From positions 1,674,001 to 1,738,000 of the forward strand of contig NZ_CP044065.1 in NCBI RefSeq assembly GCF_008693385.1: a DNA stretch of 64,000 bases, in the 5' to 3' direction. Both the position numbers and the translations under genes were made by a program. The DNA comes from Cupriavidus pauculus. Lineage in GTDB: Bacteria > Pseudomonadota > Gammaproteobacteria > Burkholderiales > Burkholderiaceae. Of this stretch, positions 24,223 to 33,577 are shown one piece after another (position 1 is the first letter of the stretch; each line of letters starts with the position of its first letter). Under the pieces are notes generated by a model. It did not search any database, was not told the DNA's origin, and saw nothing but the letters and a program-made list of their open reading frames with translations.

Positions 24223-24765
24223 TTATTGCGGACCCACCGAGAAGATCGTGCCGTTCGACGAGACCTGATAGTAGTCGGCCCCGACGCCGACCCAGTGATG
24301 GCCCTTTCTCGGGGCCGGCAGGTCGTATTGCTTGTAGTTGTCGATCACGTACTGGCGATCGCGGAACTCCGTCGGGAGCTTGTCACCCTTGCTCCATTTC
24401 TGCGGCGCGTACGGCGACTGCGCGCCCATCGGTGGGGCTGGCGGCCGGCCGCCGCTCATGGCGGGCGGCGGGCCCGGCGGGCGTTGCTGCGACATACCGG
24501 GATCGCCCTGCATGCCAGGGCCACCGGGACCGCCAGGTCGCATGGGACGGCCATAACCGCCACCGCCCGTGGCAGGTGGCATCGGCGTGGCCGTCGAGGG
24601 CGAGCCGCCCGCCTGGCCCGGTGCGGGCATCGGGCGCGGACCCATCGGCGCGGTCTGGCCCGGCACGTCGCCCGGCATCTGGTTGGTGGGCTGCGCATGG
24701 AGCCACGGCGTGGCCAGCAGACCCGTGGCGACGAGGATGGATGGTATTAACGACTTCGTTTTCAT
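24223..24765 (-). CDS. RcnB-like periplasmic protein with Pro/Gly-rich linker
   Basis: 180-residue secreted protein. Signal peptide at about residues 1-25 (ending WLHAQ), then a Pro/Gly/Met-rich low-complexity stretch (about 28-115), then an RcnB-type domain at the C-terminus: KGDKLPTEFRDRQYVIDNY, followed by LPAPRKGHHWVGVGADYYQVS and a final GTIFSVG. RcnB of E. coli affects nickel/cobalt export from the periplasm, but many family members have no tested role and no rcnA is nearby. GAGGAG precedes the start. Metal involvement is a guess. Confidence 0.82.
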   Translation of the reverse strand: MKTKSLIPSILVATGLLATPWLHAQPTNQMPGDVPGQTAPMGPRPMPAPGQAGGSPSTATPMPPATGGGGYGRPMRPGGPGGPGMQGDPGMSQQRPPGPPPAMSGGRPPAPPMGAQSPYAPQKWSKGDKLPTEFRDRQYVIDNYKQYDLPAPRKGHHWVGVGADYYQVSSNGTIFSVGPQ

Positions 24766-25007
24766 CGTGATCTCCTCACTGATGGAACGTAGGCCGCCCG
24801 GCCGGGCAACCTGAACTTAGGTTAGTAGCAATTGCGGGGCCTGCCCCCGCCGAGCCCCGAATTGTCGTGCGCCGGCGGCCAACTTGCCGCTTTCCGCCGC
24901 GTGTTCGCGCGGGCCGGGCTTGTAGTTTTGGCATGCGCTTGTCAGATTGACTTGCTGCACCGCGCCACAAGTCGTCCTTGCGCATCGTGTCAACGTCTCC
25001 TAAAAAT

Positions 25008-25018
25008 TGGTCTGACCG
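25008..25018. promoter_or_regulatory. FadR-type GntR operator candidate
   Basis: TGGTCTGACCG matches the FadR-subfamily pattern TNGTNNNACNA at every fixed position but the last, and its core GGTC-T-GACC is a perfect dyad. It lies 33 bases before the adjacent FadR-type regulator gene, so autoregulation of the sugar-acid operon is likely. Another TGACC follows at 25021. Confidence 0.5.
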
Positions 25019-25050
25019 CCTGACCCTTTGACCCGTCCTGTCGAGGTGAC

Positions 25051-25797
25051 ATGCCCATCCAGCAGATCGAGCCGCGACGTCTCTATCGCCAGATCGCCGA
25101 CCAGTTGCGCCGGCTGATCGAAGGCGGCGAGTTTCCGGCCGGCAGGCGTCTGCCGGCGGAGCGCGACCTCGCCGTGCAACTGGGCGTGTCGCGACCCTCG
25201 GTGCGCGAGGCGCTGATCGCGCTCGAGGTCGAGGGGTTCGTCGAGGTGCGCATGGGTTCGGGCATCTACGTGTGCGACGTCCATGCTCCGGAACGCGCGC
25301 GCACGGACAGCGTCGTTGCCGAGTCTCCGCTCGACGTCATTCGCGCGCGCCAGACCATCGAAGGCGAAATGGCCGCGACCGCCGCGCGGCGCTGCACGCC
25401 CGCGCTGCTGCAGGGCCTCGATGCGGCAATCGAGATGATGGTCGAGGAAGCCGGCAGCGGACAGATTCCGGTGCGGGGCGACCGGCTGTTTCACCTGCGC
25501 ATCAGCGAAACCGCGGAGAACGCAGTGCTCGTGCGGCTGGTGGCCGAACTGTTCGACGAACGGCAGAACCCGCTGTGGGCGCAGTTCGGCAATCATTTCG
25601 AGAACGCACAAAGCTGGCATGCCGCGATTGCCGAGCACCGCGCGGTGGTCGATGCCATCGCCTCGGGCTCGACCGATGCCGCGCGCGCGGCCATGTGCGA
25701 CCACCTCGAACTGTCGCACCAGCGTTTCTATGCAGCCTGGCCCGGCGCGTCCGACGCCAGCCGTGCCGCCGTGGCTTCGCTCAAGGAGACCTCGTGA
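25051..25797 (+). CDS. FadR-subfamily GntR regulator of the sugar-acid operon
   Basis: 248-residue regulator. The N-terminal winged helix-turn-helix is complete (LPAERDLAVQLGVSRPSVREALIALEVEGFVEVRMGSGIYV, about 37-76), followed by an alpha-helical FCD effector domain with the metal-ligand pattern D..H..H (DRLFHLRI, then H in WHAAIAEH and DHLELS). Such regulators usually bind a pathway sugar acid and release DNA. Its stop shares one base with the dehydrogenase start (TGATG), so both are co-expressed. Effector unknown. Confidence 0.9.
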   Translation: MPIQQIEPRRLYRQIADQLRRLIEGGEFPAGRRLPAERDLAVQLGVSRPSVREALIALEVEGFVEVRMGSGIYVCDVHAPERARTDSVVAESPLDVIRARQTIEGEMAATAARRCTPALLQGLDAAIEMMVEEAGSGQIPVRGDRLFHLRISETAENAVLVRLVAELFDERQNPLWAQFGNHFENAQSWHAAIAEHRAVVDAIASGSTDAARAAMCDHLELSHQRFYAAWPGASDASRAAVASLKETS

Positions 25798-26867
25798 TGT
25801 CGCTGACTACCCCGTCGCTGACTACGCCGTCGTTGACCATGCCGTCGTTGACTATGCATATCCACGGGAGCGAGGATCTTCGCTACACCGAGACCGAGGC
25901 CCCCTCTCCCGGCCCGCACGACGTTCGCGTGCGCCTCGGCGCGGCCGGCATCTGCGGTTCGGACCTCCATTACTTCTTCCACGGCAAGGTCGGCGCGTTC
26001 GTGATCCGCGAACCGCTGACGCCGGGTCACGAAGCGGCGGGCATCGTCGACGCCGTGGGCAGCGCCGTCACGCGGCTCGCGCCCGGCATGAAGGTCGCGA
26101 TCAATCCCTCGCATGCGTGCGGCCAGTGCGACTACTGCCGCGAGGGCCGCGACAACCTCTGCCGCAATATGCGGTTTCTGGGCAGCGCGAGCGTGTATCC
26201 GCACGTGCAGGGCATGTTCCGGCAACACTTCCTCATGCATGAGCGCCAGCTCACGCCCGTCGATACCGATCTCTCGCTTGGCGAGCTCGCGTTCGCGGAA
26301 CCGCTGTCGGTGGCGCTGCACGGCGTCAACCGCGCGGGCCCGCTGCTCGGCAAGACGGTACTGGTGACGGGCGGCGGCACCATCGGCAGCCTGACCGTGA
26401 TGGCCGCGCGCCTTGCCGGCGCGGCGCGCATCGTCGTCTGCGATATTGCCGACCGCCCGCTCGAGGTCGCGCGCACGGTGGGCGCCGACGAGACGATTCG
26501 CAGCGATCAGGCCACACCGGCCGAATTGCAGGACATCGCCGATATCAGCCTCGAAGCGGCGGGCAGCCCCGGCGCGCTGGCCACCTGCCTCGCGGCGACG
26601 CGCCGCGGCGGACGCATCGTGCAGATCGGCACGCTGCCCGCGGAGGGCCTCCACTTTCCCGCCAACAGCGTGATGGCGCGCGAACTCGACTACGTCGGCG
26701 CATTCCGCTTTGGCCGCGAATTCGACTGGGCGGTGCAGACCCTGGCGCGCCGCCGCCTGGACGTGCGCCCGCTGCTGTCCGCGCAATTGCCGCTGGCACG
26801 GGCGATCGAAGCGTTTCACCTCGCGGCCGACAAGGGCCGCAGTACGAAGGTGCAGTTGACCGGTTAG
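25797..26867 (+). CDS. idnD: Zinc-dependent alcohol dehydrogenase, L-idonate 5-dehydrogenase-like
   Basis: Likely oxidises L-idonate or a related polyol acid using NAD(P)+. 356 residues from the ATG at 25797, which has AAGGAG 8 bases upstream. Counted from the internal ATG at 25854, catalytic zinc ligands fall at C34 (GICGSDLHY) and H59/E60 (GHEAAG), and the structural zinc cysteines in CGQCDYCREGRDNLC. A Rossmann motif VLVTGGGTIGSL follows. The first 20 residues are an extra SLTTP-type repeat, and internal ATGs at 25839 and 25854 are alternative starts; E. coli IdnD has 343 residues. idnD is a family-level call; sorbitol or related dehydrogenase activity is possible. Confidence 0.82.
   Translation: MSLTTPSLTTPSLTMPSLTMHIHGSEDLRYTETEAPSPGPHDVRVRLGAAGICGSDLHYFFHGKVGAFVIREPLTPGHEAAGIVDAVGSAVTRLAPGMKVAINPSHACGQCDYCREGRDNLCRNMRFLGSASVYPHVQGMFRQHFLMHERQLTPVDTDLSLGELAFAEPLSVALHGVNRAGPLLGKTVLVTGGGTIGSLTVMAARLAGAARIVVCDIADRPLEVARTVGADETIRSDQATPAELQDIADISLEAAGSPGALATCLAATRRGGRIVQIGTLPAEGLHFPANSVMARELDYVGAFRFGREFDWAVQTLARRRLDVRPLLSAQLPLARAIEAFHLAADKGRSTKVQLTG
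25800..25859 (+). repeat. Four 15-base tandem repeats at the dehydrogenase N-terminus
   Basis: Four units beginning at 25800, 25815, 25830 and 25845, each reading TCG(C/T)TGAC plus seven variable bases, encode SLTTP, SLTTP, SLTMP and SLTMH. Units 3 and 4 create in-frame ATGs. Fifteen bases is a multiple of three, so copy changes would alter N-terminal length and number of start codons without a frameshift. Confidence 0.9.
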
Positions 26868-26924
26868 CCCCCGCGCGACGGCTCGCAGAGGCCGCGCGTC
26901 CATAACGGAAATCAGGAGACATCC

Positions 26925-27938
26925 ATGTTGCGCAATCATCGGTTCGCGTCATTCGGTCGGTTCTCGTCGTACGTCCTCGGTGCCGCGCTGCTGATGGCCG
27001 GCATTGCCATGCCCGCCGCGGCGCAGGCCCCCGCCCCCACCAAGCTCAAGTGGGCCCACGTCTACGAGACCTCGGAGCCGTTCCACAAGTGGTCCGTGTG
27101 GGCCGCCGAAGAAATCAAGAAGCGCAGCAACGGCAAGTACCAGATCGACGTGTTCCCGGCCTCGCAGCTCGGCAAGGAGAACGATATCAACCAGGGCCTC
27201 GTACTGGGCACGGTGGACATCATCATCTCGGGGTCGAGCTTCGCCGCGAAGTCGTTCCCGCGCATCGGCGTGACGTACTACCCGTACACGTTCCGCGATC
27301 CCGCTCACCTCGTGGCCTACACCAAGAGCGATATCTACAAGGAGCTCACGCGCGGCTACGAGGAGAAGACCGGCAACCATATCGTCTCCACCACGTACTA
27401 CGGCACGCGCCAGTCCACGTCGAACAAGCCGTTCGCGCACTGCGCGGAGATGAAGGGCCTGAAGATGCGGGTGCCGGACGTGCCCGCCTACCTCGCCATG
27501 CCGCGCGCGTGCGGCGTCAACACGTCGCCGATCGCGTTCGCCGAGGTCTACCTCGCGCTGCAGAACGGCACCGTGGAGGCGCAGGAGAACCCGCTCGGCA
27601 CCATCGAGGCGAAGAAGTTCTACGAGGTGCAGAAGTACATCGTGCTCACGGGCCATATCGTCGATCACCTGAACACCATCGTCGCGGGCGGGCTGTGGAA
27701 GAAGCTCCCCGATGCCGACAAGCAGATGTTCACGGAGGTGATGCAGCAGGCCGCCGTCAAGGCGACCGAGGACGTGGCCGCGCGCGAGAAGGAGCTTGTC
27801 GATGTGTTCACGAAGAAGGGCATTACCGTGACGCAGATCAGCGTGCCCGAGTACCGCGATGCCGTGCTCAAGAACGTGAGCTTCGAATCGCAGGGGTACC
27901 GCAAGGCCGATTGGGAAAAGATCCAGGCGGTGAAGTGA
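26925..27938 (+). CDS. TRAP transporter substrate-binding protein (DctP family)
   Basis: Periplasmic binding protein that captures an organic acid for a TRAP transporter. 337 residues with a signal peptide (about 1-34, ending AAAQA) and DctP-family features: KWAHVYETSEPFHKWS, VFPASQLGKENDINQG, the conserved Arg of the carboxylate site in KGLKMRVPD, and QNGTVEAQENPL. Together with the two downstream membrane genes it forms a complete TRAP system. Context with sugar-acid enzymes suggests an aldonate or uronate ligand, unlike the C4-dicarboxylates of classic DctP. Good Shine-Dalgarno (GGAG) upstream. Confidence 0.92.
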   Translation: MLRNHRFASFGRFSSYVLGAALLMAGIAMPAAAQAPAPTKLKWAHVYETSEPFHKWSVWAAEEIKKRSNGKYQIDVFPASQLGKENDINQGLVLGTVDIIISGSSFAAKSFPRIGVTYYPYTFRDPAHLVAYTKSDIYKELTRGYEEKTGNHIVSTTYYGTRQSTSNKPFAHCAEMKGLKMRVPDVPAYLAMPRACGVNTSPIAFAEVYLALQNGTVEAQENPLGTIEAKKFYEVQKYIVLTGHIVDHLNTIVAGGLWKKLPDADKQMFTEVMQQAAVKATEDVAAREKELVDVFTKKGITVTQISVPEYRDAVLKNVSFESQGYRKADWEKIQAVK

Positions 27939-27939
27939 C

Positions 27940-28560
27940 ATGGCCACGCACGCATCCAACGCGGTACGCAAGCCACCCGACGAGGCGTCGGCCCCCTCCC
28001 CCCATATGTCCTCGGTGGAGGACATCGTCCAGAGCTTCGAGGAAGCCGACGCGCAGCCGGTCGATATCTCGGGGCACGGGGTCGAGGATTGGTTCACCGT
28101 CGGGCTGTTCTGGATCATGACGGTGCTCGTGTTCCTGCAGTTCTTCACGCGCTACGTGATGAACGACTCGCTGTCCTGGACCGAGGAACTGGCGACGTAC
28201 TGCCTGATCGGCGTGGTCTTCATCGGTTCATCGATGTGCATGCACCGCTGCCGGCATATCCAGGTGGACCTGCTCTACCGCTACCTGCCGCACGGCGCGG
28301 CGCGCGTGCTGTCCACGCTCGTCGATATCGTGCGCAGCGCGTTCTTCGCGTACGCGGCCTGGCTGGTCTGGCGCTATATCGGCATCGTGGGCGAGGAGCC
28401 GATGACGACGATCGAATGGAACAAGAGCCATGTGTACTGGTTCGCGCTCGCCGGTTTCATCCTGATGTTCGCGCGGTCCTGCCAGGTCAGCTGGGAGAAC
28501 TGGCGCCGCGGCTACTCGATCCTCGAGCGGCCGCAGGCCTTCGAAGCCATCGACGACTGA
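27940..28560 (+). CDS. TRAP transporter small permease (DctQ family)
   Basis: 206-residue inner-membrane protein with about four hydrophobic helices and the DctQ signature RYVMNDSLSWTEELATYCLIGVVF region. The N-terminal 45 residues are an acidic cytosolic extension, longer than usual. It starts one base after the binding-protein stop and ends 16 bases before the large permease. It pairs with the large subunit to form the membrane part of the importer. Confidence 0.92.
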   Translation: MATHASNAVRKPPDEASAPSPHMSSVEDIVQSFEEADAQPVDISGHGVEDWFTVGLFWIMTVLVFLQFFTRYVMNDSLSWTEELATYCLIGVVFIGSSMCMHRCRHIQVDLLYRYLPHGAARVLSTLVDIVRSAFFAYAAWLVWRYIGIVGEEPMTTIEWNKSHVYWFALAGFILMFARSCQVSWENWRRGYSILERPQAFEAIDD

Positions 28561-28576
28561 CCGCGGAGCGCACACC

Positions 28577-29980
28577 ATGTGGACCCTGATCCTGTCCTTC
28601 CTCGCCCTGATGCTGGTCGGCATGCCCGTCGCCGTGGCGATGGCCCTTGCGTCGCTGCTCTATATCTGGACCAGCGGCACCGTGCCCGACGTCATCCTTG
28701 CGCAACGGATGATCGCGGGCGTGGAAAGCTTTCCGCTGCTCGCGGTGCCGTTCTTCATCCTTGCCGGCAACCTGATGAACGTGGCCGGCATCACGGGCCG
28801 CATCTACAACTTCGCGGTGGCGCTCGTGGGCTGGATGCGCGGCGGCCTCGGGCACGTGAACATCATCGGCTCCGTGATCTTCTCGGGCATGTCGGGCACG
28901 GCCATCGCCGACGCGGCCGGCCTCGGCACCATCGAGATCAAGGCCATGAGGGACCATGGTTACGAGACGGAGTTCGCGGTCGGCGTGACTGCCGCGTCGG
29001 CCACGCTCGGACCCATCATCCCGCCGTCGCTGCCGTTCGTGATCTACGGCATGATGGCCAACGTGTCCATCGGCTCGCTGTTCCTCGCCGGCATCGTCCC
29101 GGGCCTCGTCCTCACGCTGTTCATGATGGCCACGGTCGCGTGGATCGCGCGCCGGCGCGGCTGGGGCGGCGACACGGCGTTCTCGTGGAAGCTGCTGGGT
29201 TCGGCCAGCATCGAGATCGTCGTCGTGCTCGCGTTTCCGCTCGCCATCTGGCTGATGACGCAGGCCGGTGTCTCGACGAACATGGCCGCGCTGTCGGCGC
29301 TCGTCATCCTCCTCGCGCTCGACTGGTACTTCGACTTCTCGGCCGTGATGGCGCTGATGGCGCCCGTGATCCTGATCGGCGGCATGACGCTCGGCTGGTT
29401 CACGCCGACCGAGGCCGCCGTGGCCGCGGTCATCTGGGCCCTGTTCCTCGGCCTCGTGCGTTACCGCTCGATGAGCCTGCGCGCGCTGACCAAGGCCACG
29501 CTCGACACGATCGAGACCACGGCATCGGTGCTGTTCATCGTCACCGCGGCATCGATCTTCGCGTGGCTGCTGACCACGAGCCAGGCCGCGCAGATGCTGA
29601 CCGACGCGATTCTCGGCTTCACGCAAAACAAGTGGGTGTTCCTGCTGCTGGCCAACCTGCTGATTCTGCTCGTGGGCTGCTTTATCGACACGACGGCCGC
29701 CATCACGATCCTCGTGCCGATTCTGCTGCCGATCGTGCTCAAGCTCGGCATCGATCCGATCCACTTTGGACTCGTGATGACGCTGAACCTGATGATCGGC
29801 CTGCTCCACCCGCCGCTCGGCATGGTGCTGTTCGTGCTCGCGCGCGTGGCGAAGCTGTCGGTGGAGCGCACGACGATGGCGATCCTGCCGTGGCTCGTGC
29901 CGCTGTTCCTCACGCTGATCGCCATCACCTACGTGCCGCAGATCACGCTGTGGCTGCCACAGATGGTGGGCACCAAATAA
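28577..29980 (+). CDS. TRAP transporter large permease (DctM family)
   Basis: 467-residue, roughly 12-helix membrane protein, the ion-coupled transport subunit. Family motifs are visible: the N-terminal FLALMLVGMPVAVAMALAS, VIFSGMSGTAIADAAGLGTIE, TASATLGPIIPPSLPFVIYG-type region, and GLLHPPLGMVLFV near the end. Completes the TRAP system with the two preceding genes. Its place between the dehydrogenase and dehydratase genes implies that its substrate feeds this pathway. Confidence 0.94.
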   Translation: MWTLILSFLALMLVGMPVAVAMALASLLYIWTSGTVPDVILAQRMIAGVESFPLLAVPFFILAGNLMNVAGITGRIYNFAVALVGWMRGGLGHVNIIGSVIFSGMSGTAIADAAGLGTIEIKAMRDHGYETEFAVGVTAASATLGPIIPPSLPFVIYGMMANVSIGSLFLAGIVPGLVLTLFMMATVAWIARRRGWGGDTAFSWKLLGSASIEIVVVLAFPLAIWLMTQAGVSTNMAALSALVILLALDWYFDFSAVMALMAPVILIGGMTLGWFTPTEAAVAAVIWALFLGLVRYRSMSLRALTKATLDTIETTASVLFIVTAASIFAWLLTTSQAAQMLTDAILGFTQNKWVFLLLANLLILLVGCFIDTTAAITILVPILLPIVLKLGIDPIHFGLVMTLNLMIGLLHPPLGMVLFVLARVAKLSVERTTMAILPWLVPLFLTLIAITYVPQITLWLPQMVGTK

Positions 29981-30024
29981 CCGGTGGGCAGCCAATAACC
30001 GTTCCATTCCTTCCGGGAGTTCGC

Positions 30025-30780
30025 ATGTCACAGAGACTGGCAGGGAAGCTCGCGCTCGTCACGGCCGCGGGCCAGGGCATCGGCCGCGCCACCGTGGAAG
30101 CCTTCCTGCGCGAAGGCGCGCGCGTCATTGCGGCCGATATCAACCCGGAAGCGCTGGCCGAACTCGCCCGCCTGCCGCAATGCACCGCGCGCCGGCTCGA
30201 CGTGACGGACGCCGCCGCGGTCGATGCGGCCGCCGCGGAGATCGGCGCGATCGATATTCTCTTCAACGGCGCGGGCTACGTACACCACGGCAACATCCTC
30301 GACTGCGATGCCGACGCCTTCGATTTCTCGATGACGCTCAACGTCACCGCGATGTACCGCATGATGCGCGCGTTCCTGCCCGCGATGGTGGAACGCCGGC
30401 GCGGGTCGATCATCAACATGTCGTCGGTGGCCGGCAGCATCAAGGGCGCTCCGAACCGCTTCGTCTACGGCGCCAGCAAGGCCGCCGTGATCGGCATGAC
30501 CAAGTCGGTCGCGGCCGATTTCATCGCGCACGGCATCCGCTGCAACGCGATCTGCCCGGGCACGGTGGAGTCGCCCTCGCTGCGGCAGCGTATCGACGAC
30601 CAGTCGCGGCGCAGCGGTCGGTCCCTCGCACAGGTGGAAGCGGACTTCGTCGCGCGCCAGCCGATGGGCCGCATCGGCACCGCGGCCGAGATTGCCGCGC
30701 TGGCGGTCTACCTCGCCGCCGACGAATCGGCATTCACGACCGGTACCGCGCAGATCATCGACGGCGGATGGTCCAACTGA
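30025..30780 (+). CDS. SDR-family oxidoreductase
   Basis: 251-residue classical short-chain dehydrogenase. NAD-binding TAAGQGIG near the N-terminus with an acidic D at AADINPE (favouring NAD+), NGAG in FNGAGYVHHG, catalytic Ser in NMSSVAGS and YxxxK in YGASKAAV, and a C-terminal IDGGWSN. It resembles dehydrogenases acting on 2-keto-3-deoxy sugar acids or sugar alcohols (for example the L-fuconate pathway), but substrate cannot be read from sequence. Start chosen at the ATG at 30025 with GGGAG upstream. It lies 4 bases before the UxaA-family gene. Confidence 0.88.
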   Translation: MSQRLAGKLALVTAAGQGIGRATVEAFLREGARVIAADINPEALAELARLPQCTARRLDVTDAAAVDAAAAEIGAIDILFNGAGYVHHGNILDCDADAFDFSMTLNVTAMYRMMRAFLPAMVERRRGSIINMSSVAGSIKGAPNRFVYGASKAAVIGMTKSVAADFIAHGIRCNAICPGTVESPSLRQRIDDQSRRSGRSLAQVEADFVARQPMGRIGTAAEIAALAVYLAADESAFTTGTAQIIDGGWSN

Positions 30781-30784
30781 CGCC

Positions 30785-32332
30785 ATGACCGCCCCCACCG
30801 CTCCGAACTCCGTCCGCATGCACGCGAACGACGATATCGTCATCGCGTGCCGCCAGTTGATCGCCGGTACCGTGCTCGCCGAAGACGGCGTGACGGTGCA
30901 GGGACTGATTCCCGCCGGCCACAAGGTGGCCGTGCGCGCGATTGCGGCCGGCGCGCCCGTGCGCCGCTACAACCAGGTCATCGGCTTTGCGCGGCAGGAT
31001 ATCGCGCCGGGCCAGCACGTGCATACGCACAACCTTGCGATGGGAACCTTCGCGCGCGATCATGCGGCCGGCGCGGACGTGCACGCCACCGACTACGCCA
31101 CGGACAAGGCGACGTTCGAGGGCATCGTGCGCGCGGATGGCCGCGTGGCCACGCGCAACTACATCGGCATACTGACCTCGGTCAACTGCTCGGCCACGGT
31201 CGCGCGCGCCATTGCCGACCACTTTCGCCGCGATATCCATCCGGAGGCGCTCGCGCGGTATCCCAATATCGATGGCGTGGTCGCGCTCACGCACGGCGCG
31301 GGCTGCGCGACCGACAGCGATGGCGAGAACCTGCGCGTGCTGCGGCGCACGCTGGCCGGCTATGCGCGGCATCCGAACTTCGCCGCCGTGCTCGTGGTCG
31401 GCCTGGGCTGCGAGACCAACCAGATCGACGCGCTGCTCGCGGAACCGGGGCTCGGCGATCTGGCGGCGGGGCCGCGCTTCCACAGCTTCAATATCCAGGA
31501 CACCGGCGGCACGACAAAGACCGTGGCGCGTGGTGTGGGCGTGGTGCAGGCGCTGCTCGACGATGCCAATCGCGTCACGCGCCAGCGCGTGCCCGCGCGC
31601 CATCTGATCGTGGGCCTGCAATGCGGAGGGTCCGACGGATATTCGGGCATTACCGCCAATCCCGCGCTCGGCGCGGCCGTCGATCTGCTCGTCCGCCATG
31701 GAGGCACCGCGGTCCTGTCCGAGACACCCGAGATCTACGGGGCCGAGCATCTGCTCACGCGCCGCGCGGTATCGCCGGCCGTTGCCGAACGCCTGCTCGC
31801 GCGCATCCGCTGGTGGGAGGACTACTGCGCGCGCAACGCGGGCAATCTCGACAACAATCCGTCGGCCGGCAACAAGGCCGGCGGCCTGACCACGATCCTC
31901 GAGAAATCGCTCGGCGCGGTGGCCAAGAGCGGCACGACCAACCTCGTCGAGGTGTACGAGTTCGCGCAGCCCGTGCAAGCGCAGGGGCTCGTGTTCATGG
32001 ACACGCCCGGCTACGACCCCGTTTCCGCCACGGGACAGGTGGCCGGCGGCGCCAACCTGATCTGCTTCACCACGGGCCGGGGCTCGGCCTATGGGTGCGC
32101 GCCCTCGCCTTCGCTCAAGCTGTCCACGAACAATGCGCTGTTCGCGCGGCAGGCCGAGGACATCGACATCAACTGCGGCGACATCCTCGATGGCGCGAGC
32201 ACGGTCGCGCAGAAAGGCGAGGCGATCTTCCGGCTGATGCTCGAGACCGCGTCCGGCCACAAGACGCGCAGCGAGCTGCATGGCTACGGGCAGAACGAGT
32301 TCGTGCCGTGGGCGCTCGGCGCCGTGATGTAA
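30785..32332 (+). CDS. UxaA-family altronate/galactarate-type dehydratase
   Basis: 515-residue dehydratase of the UxaA/GarD family, which removes water from altronate or related aldonates to give a 2-keto-3-deoxy acid. An N-terminal SAF-like domain (about 12-95, with NQVIGFARQDIAPGQHVHTHNLAMG) precedes the catalytic domain with conserved cysteines in TSVNCSATVAR, HGAGCATDSDGENL, GLGCETNQI, LQCGGSDGYSG and DINCGDILDG. Single-chain SAF-dehydratase order matches E. coli UxaA (495 residues). Likely metal (Fe or Mn) dependent. Whether it prefers D-altronate or another aldonate is open. Confidence 0.88.
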   Translation: MTAPTAPNSVRMHANDDIVIACRQLIAGTVLAEDGVTVQGLIPAGHKVAVRAIAAGAPVRRYNQVIGFARQDIAPGQHVHTHNLAMGTFARDHAAGADVHATDYATDKATFEGIVRADGRVATRNYIGILTSVNCSATVARAIADHFRRDIHPEALARYPNIDGVVALTHGAGCATDSDGENLRVLRRTLAGYARHPNFAAVLVVGLGCETNQIDALLAEPGLGDLAAGPRFHSFNIQDTGGTTKTVARGVGVVQALLDDANRVTRQRVPARHLIVGLQCGGSDGYSGITANPALGAAVDLLVRHGGTAVLSETPEIYGAEHLLTRRAVSPAVAERLLARIRWWEDYCARNAGNLDNNPSAGNKAGGLTTILEKSLGAVAKSGTTNLVEVYEFAQPVQAQGLVFMDTPGYDPVSATGQVAGGANLICFTTGRGSAYGCAPSPSLKLSTNNALFARQAEDIDINCGDILDGASTVAQKGEAIFRLMLETASGHKTRSELHGYGQNEFVPWALGAVM

Positions 32333-32359
32333 ACCACAAGGTCAAGACAGGAGACAGGG

Positions 32360-33571
32360 ATGAAGATCACCGGCGCGCGCGTCATCGTCTGCAGTCCGGG
32401 GCGCAACTTCGTGACGCTCAAGATCGAGACCGACGAGGGCGTCGATGGCATCGGCGATGCCACGCTCAATGGTCGCGAGCTCGCGGTCGTGGCCTACCTC
32501 GAGGAGCATGTGATTCCGTGCCTGATCGGCCGCGACGCGCATCAGATCGAGGACATCTGGCAATACCTGTACCGCGGCGCGTACTGGCGGCGCGGACCGG
32601 TGACGATGACCGCGATCGCGGCCGTGGACACCGCGCTGTGGGATATCAAGGCCAAGGCCGCGGGCCTGCCGCTGTATCAGTTGCTCGGCGGCAAGAGCCG
32701 GACCGGCGTGATGGTGTATGGCCATGCCAACGGCAGCGATATCGCCTCCACCGTCGACGAGGTGCTGCGCTACAAGGAGATGGGCTACCGCGCGATTCGC
32801 GCGCAGTCTGGCGTGCCCGGGCTCAACAAGGTGTACGGCGTGTCGCGCGACCGCATGTTCTACGAACCTGCCGATGCCAATCTGCCGTCGGAGCACGACT
32901 GGAGCACCGAGCGTTACCTCGACCATACGCCGAAGCTGTTCGAGGCCGTGCGCGAGGCCGCGGGCTGGGATACGCATCTGCTGCACGACGTGCATCATCG
33001 GCTCACGCCCATCGAGGCGGGCCGGCTCGGCAAGTCGCTGGAGCCGTACCGCCTGTTCTGGATCGAGGATGCGACACCGGCCGAGGATCAGGAAGCGTTC
33101 CGGCTGATTCGCCAGCATACGGTCACGCCGCTGGCCGTGGGCGAGGTGTTCAGCAGCATCTGGGACTGCAAGGCGCTGATCGAATCGCAACTGATCGACT
33201 ATATCCGAGCGACGGTCGTGCATGCGGGCGGCATCACGCATCTGCGGCGCATCGCCGACCTGGCCGCGCTGTACCAGGTGCGCACAGGCTGCCATGGCGC
33301 GACCGACCTGTCACCGGTCTGCATGGGCGCGGCGCTGCACTTCGATCTGTGGGTACCGAACTTCGGCGTGCAGGAGTACATGCGGCATAGCGAGGAGACC
33401 GATGCGGTGTTCCCGCATGCGTATACGTTCGAGAACGGCATGATGTATCCCGGCGATGTGCCGGGCCACGGCGTGACCATCGACGAGGCGCTGGCCGCGA
33501 AGTATCCGTACCAGCGGGCGTATCTGCCGGTGAACCGGCTGGCGCACGACGGCACGCTGTGGCACTGGTGA
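32360..33571 (+). CDS. manD: D-mannonate dehydratase, enolase-superfamily ManD type
   Basis: 403-residue enolase-superfamily protein, matching the usual ManD length. Family markers are DVHHRLTP and [14 protein letters not shown] (metal-binding residues in the barrel), GATDLSPV and the final HDGTLWHW. ManD members dehydrate D-mannonate, and some D-gluconate, to 2-keto-3-deoxygluconate, with a wide range of efficiencies, so in vivo substrate needs testing. E. coli RspA is in the same family. It lies between the UxaA-type dehydratase and a fructuronate/mannitol dehydrogenase, and the latter makes D-mannonate, which supports the assignment. Confidence 0.87.
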   Translation: MKITGARVIVCSPGRNFVTLKIETDEGVDGIGDATLNGRELAVVAYLEEHVIPCLIGRDAHQIEDIWQYLYRGAYWRRGPVTMTAIAAVDTALWDIKAKAAGLPLYQLLGGKSRTGVMVYGHANGSDIASTVDEVLRYKEMGYRAIRAQSGVPGLNKVYGVSRDRMFYEPADANLPSEHDWSTERYLDHTPKLFEAVREAAGWDTHLLHDVHHRLTPIEAGRLGKSLEPYRLFWIEDATPAEDQEAFRLIRQHTVTPLAVGEVFSSIWDCKALIESQLIDYIRATVVHAGGITHLRRIADLAALYQVRTGCHGATDLSPVCMGAALHFDLWVPNFGVQEYMRHSEETDAVFPHAYTFENGMMYPGDVPGHGVTIDEALAAKYPYQRAYLPVNRLAHDGTLWHW

Positions 33572-33577
33572 GCGCGC

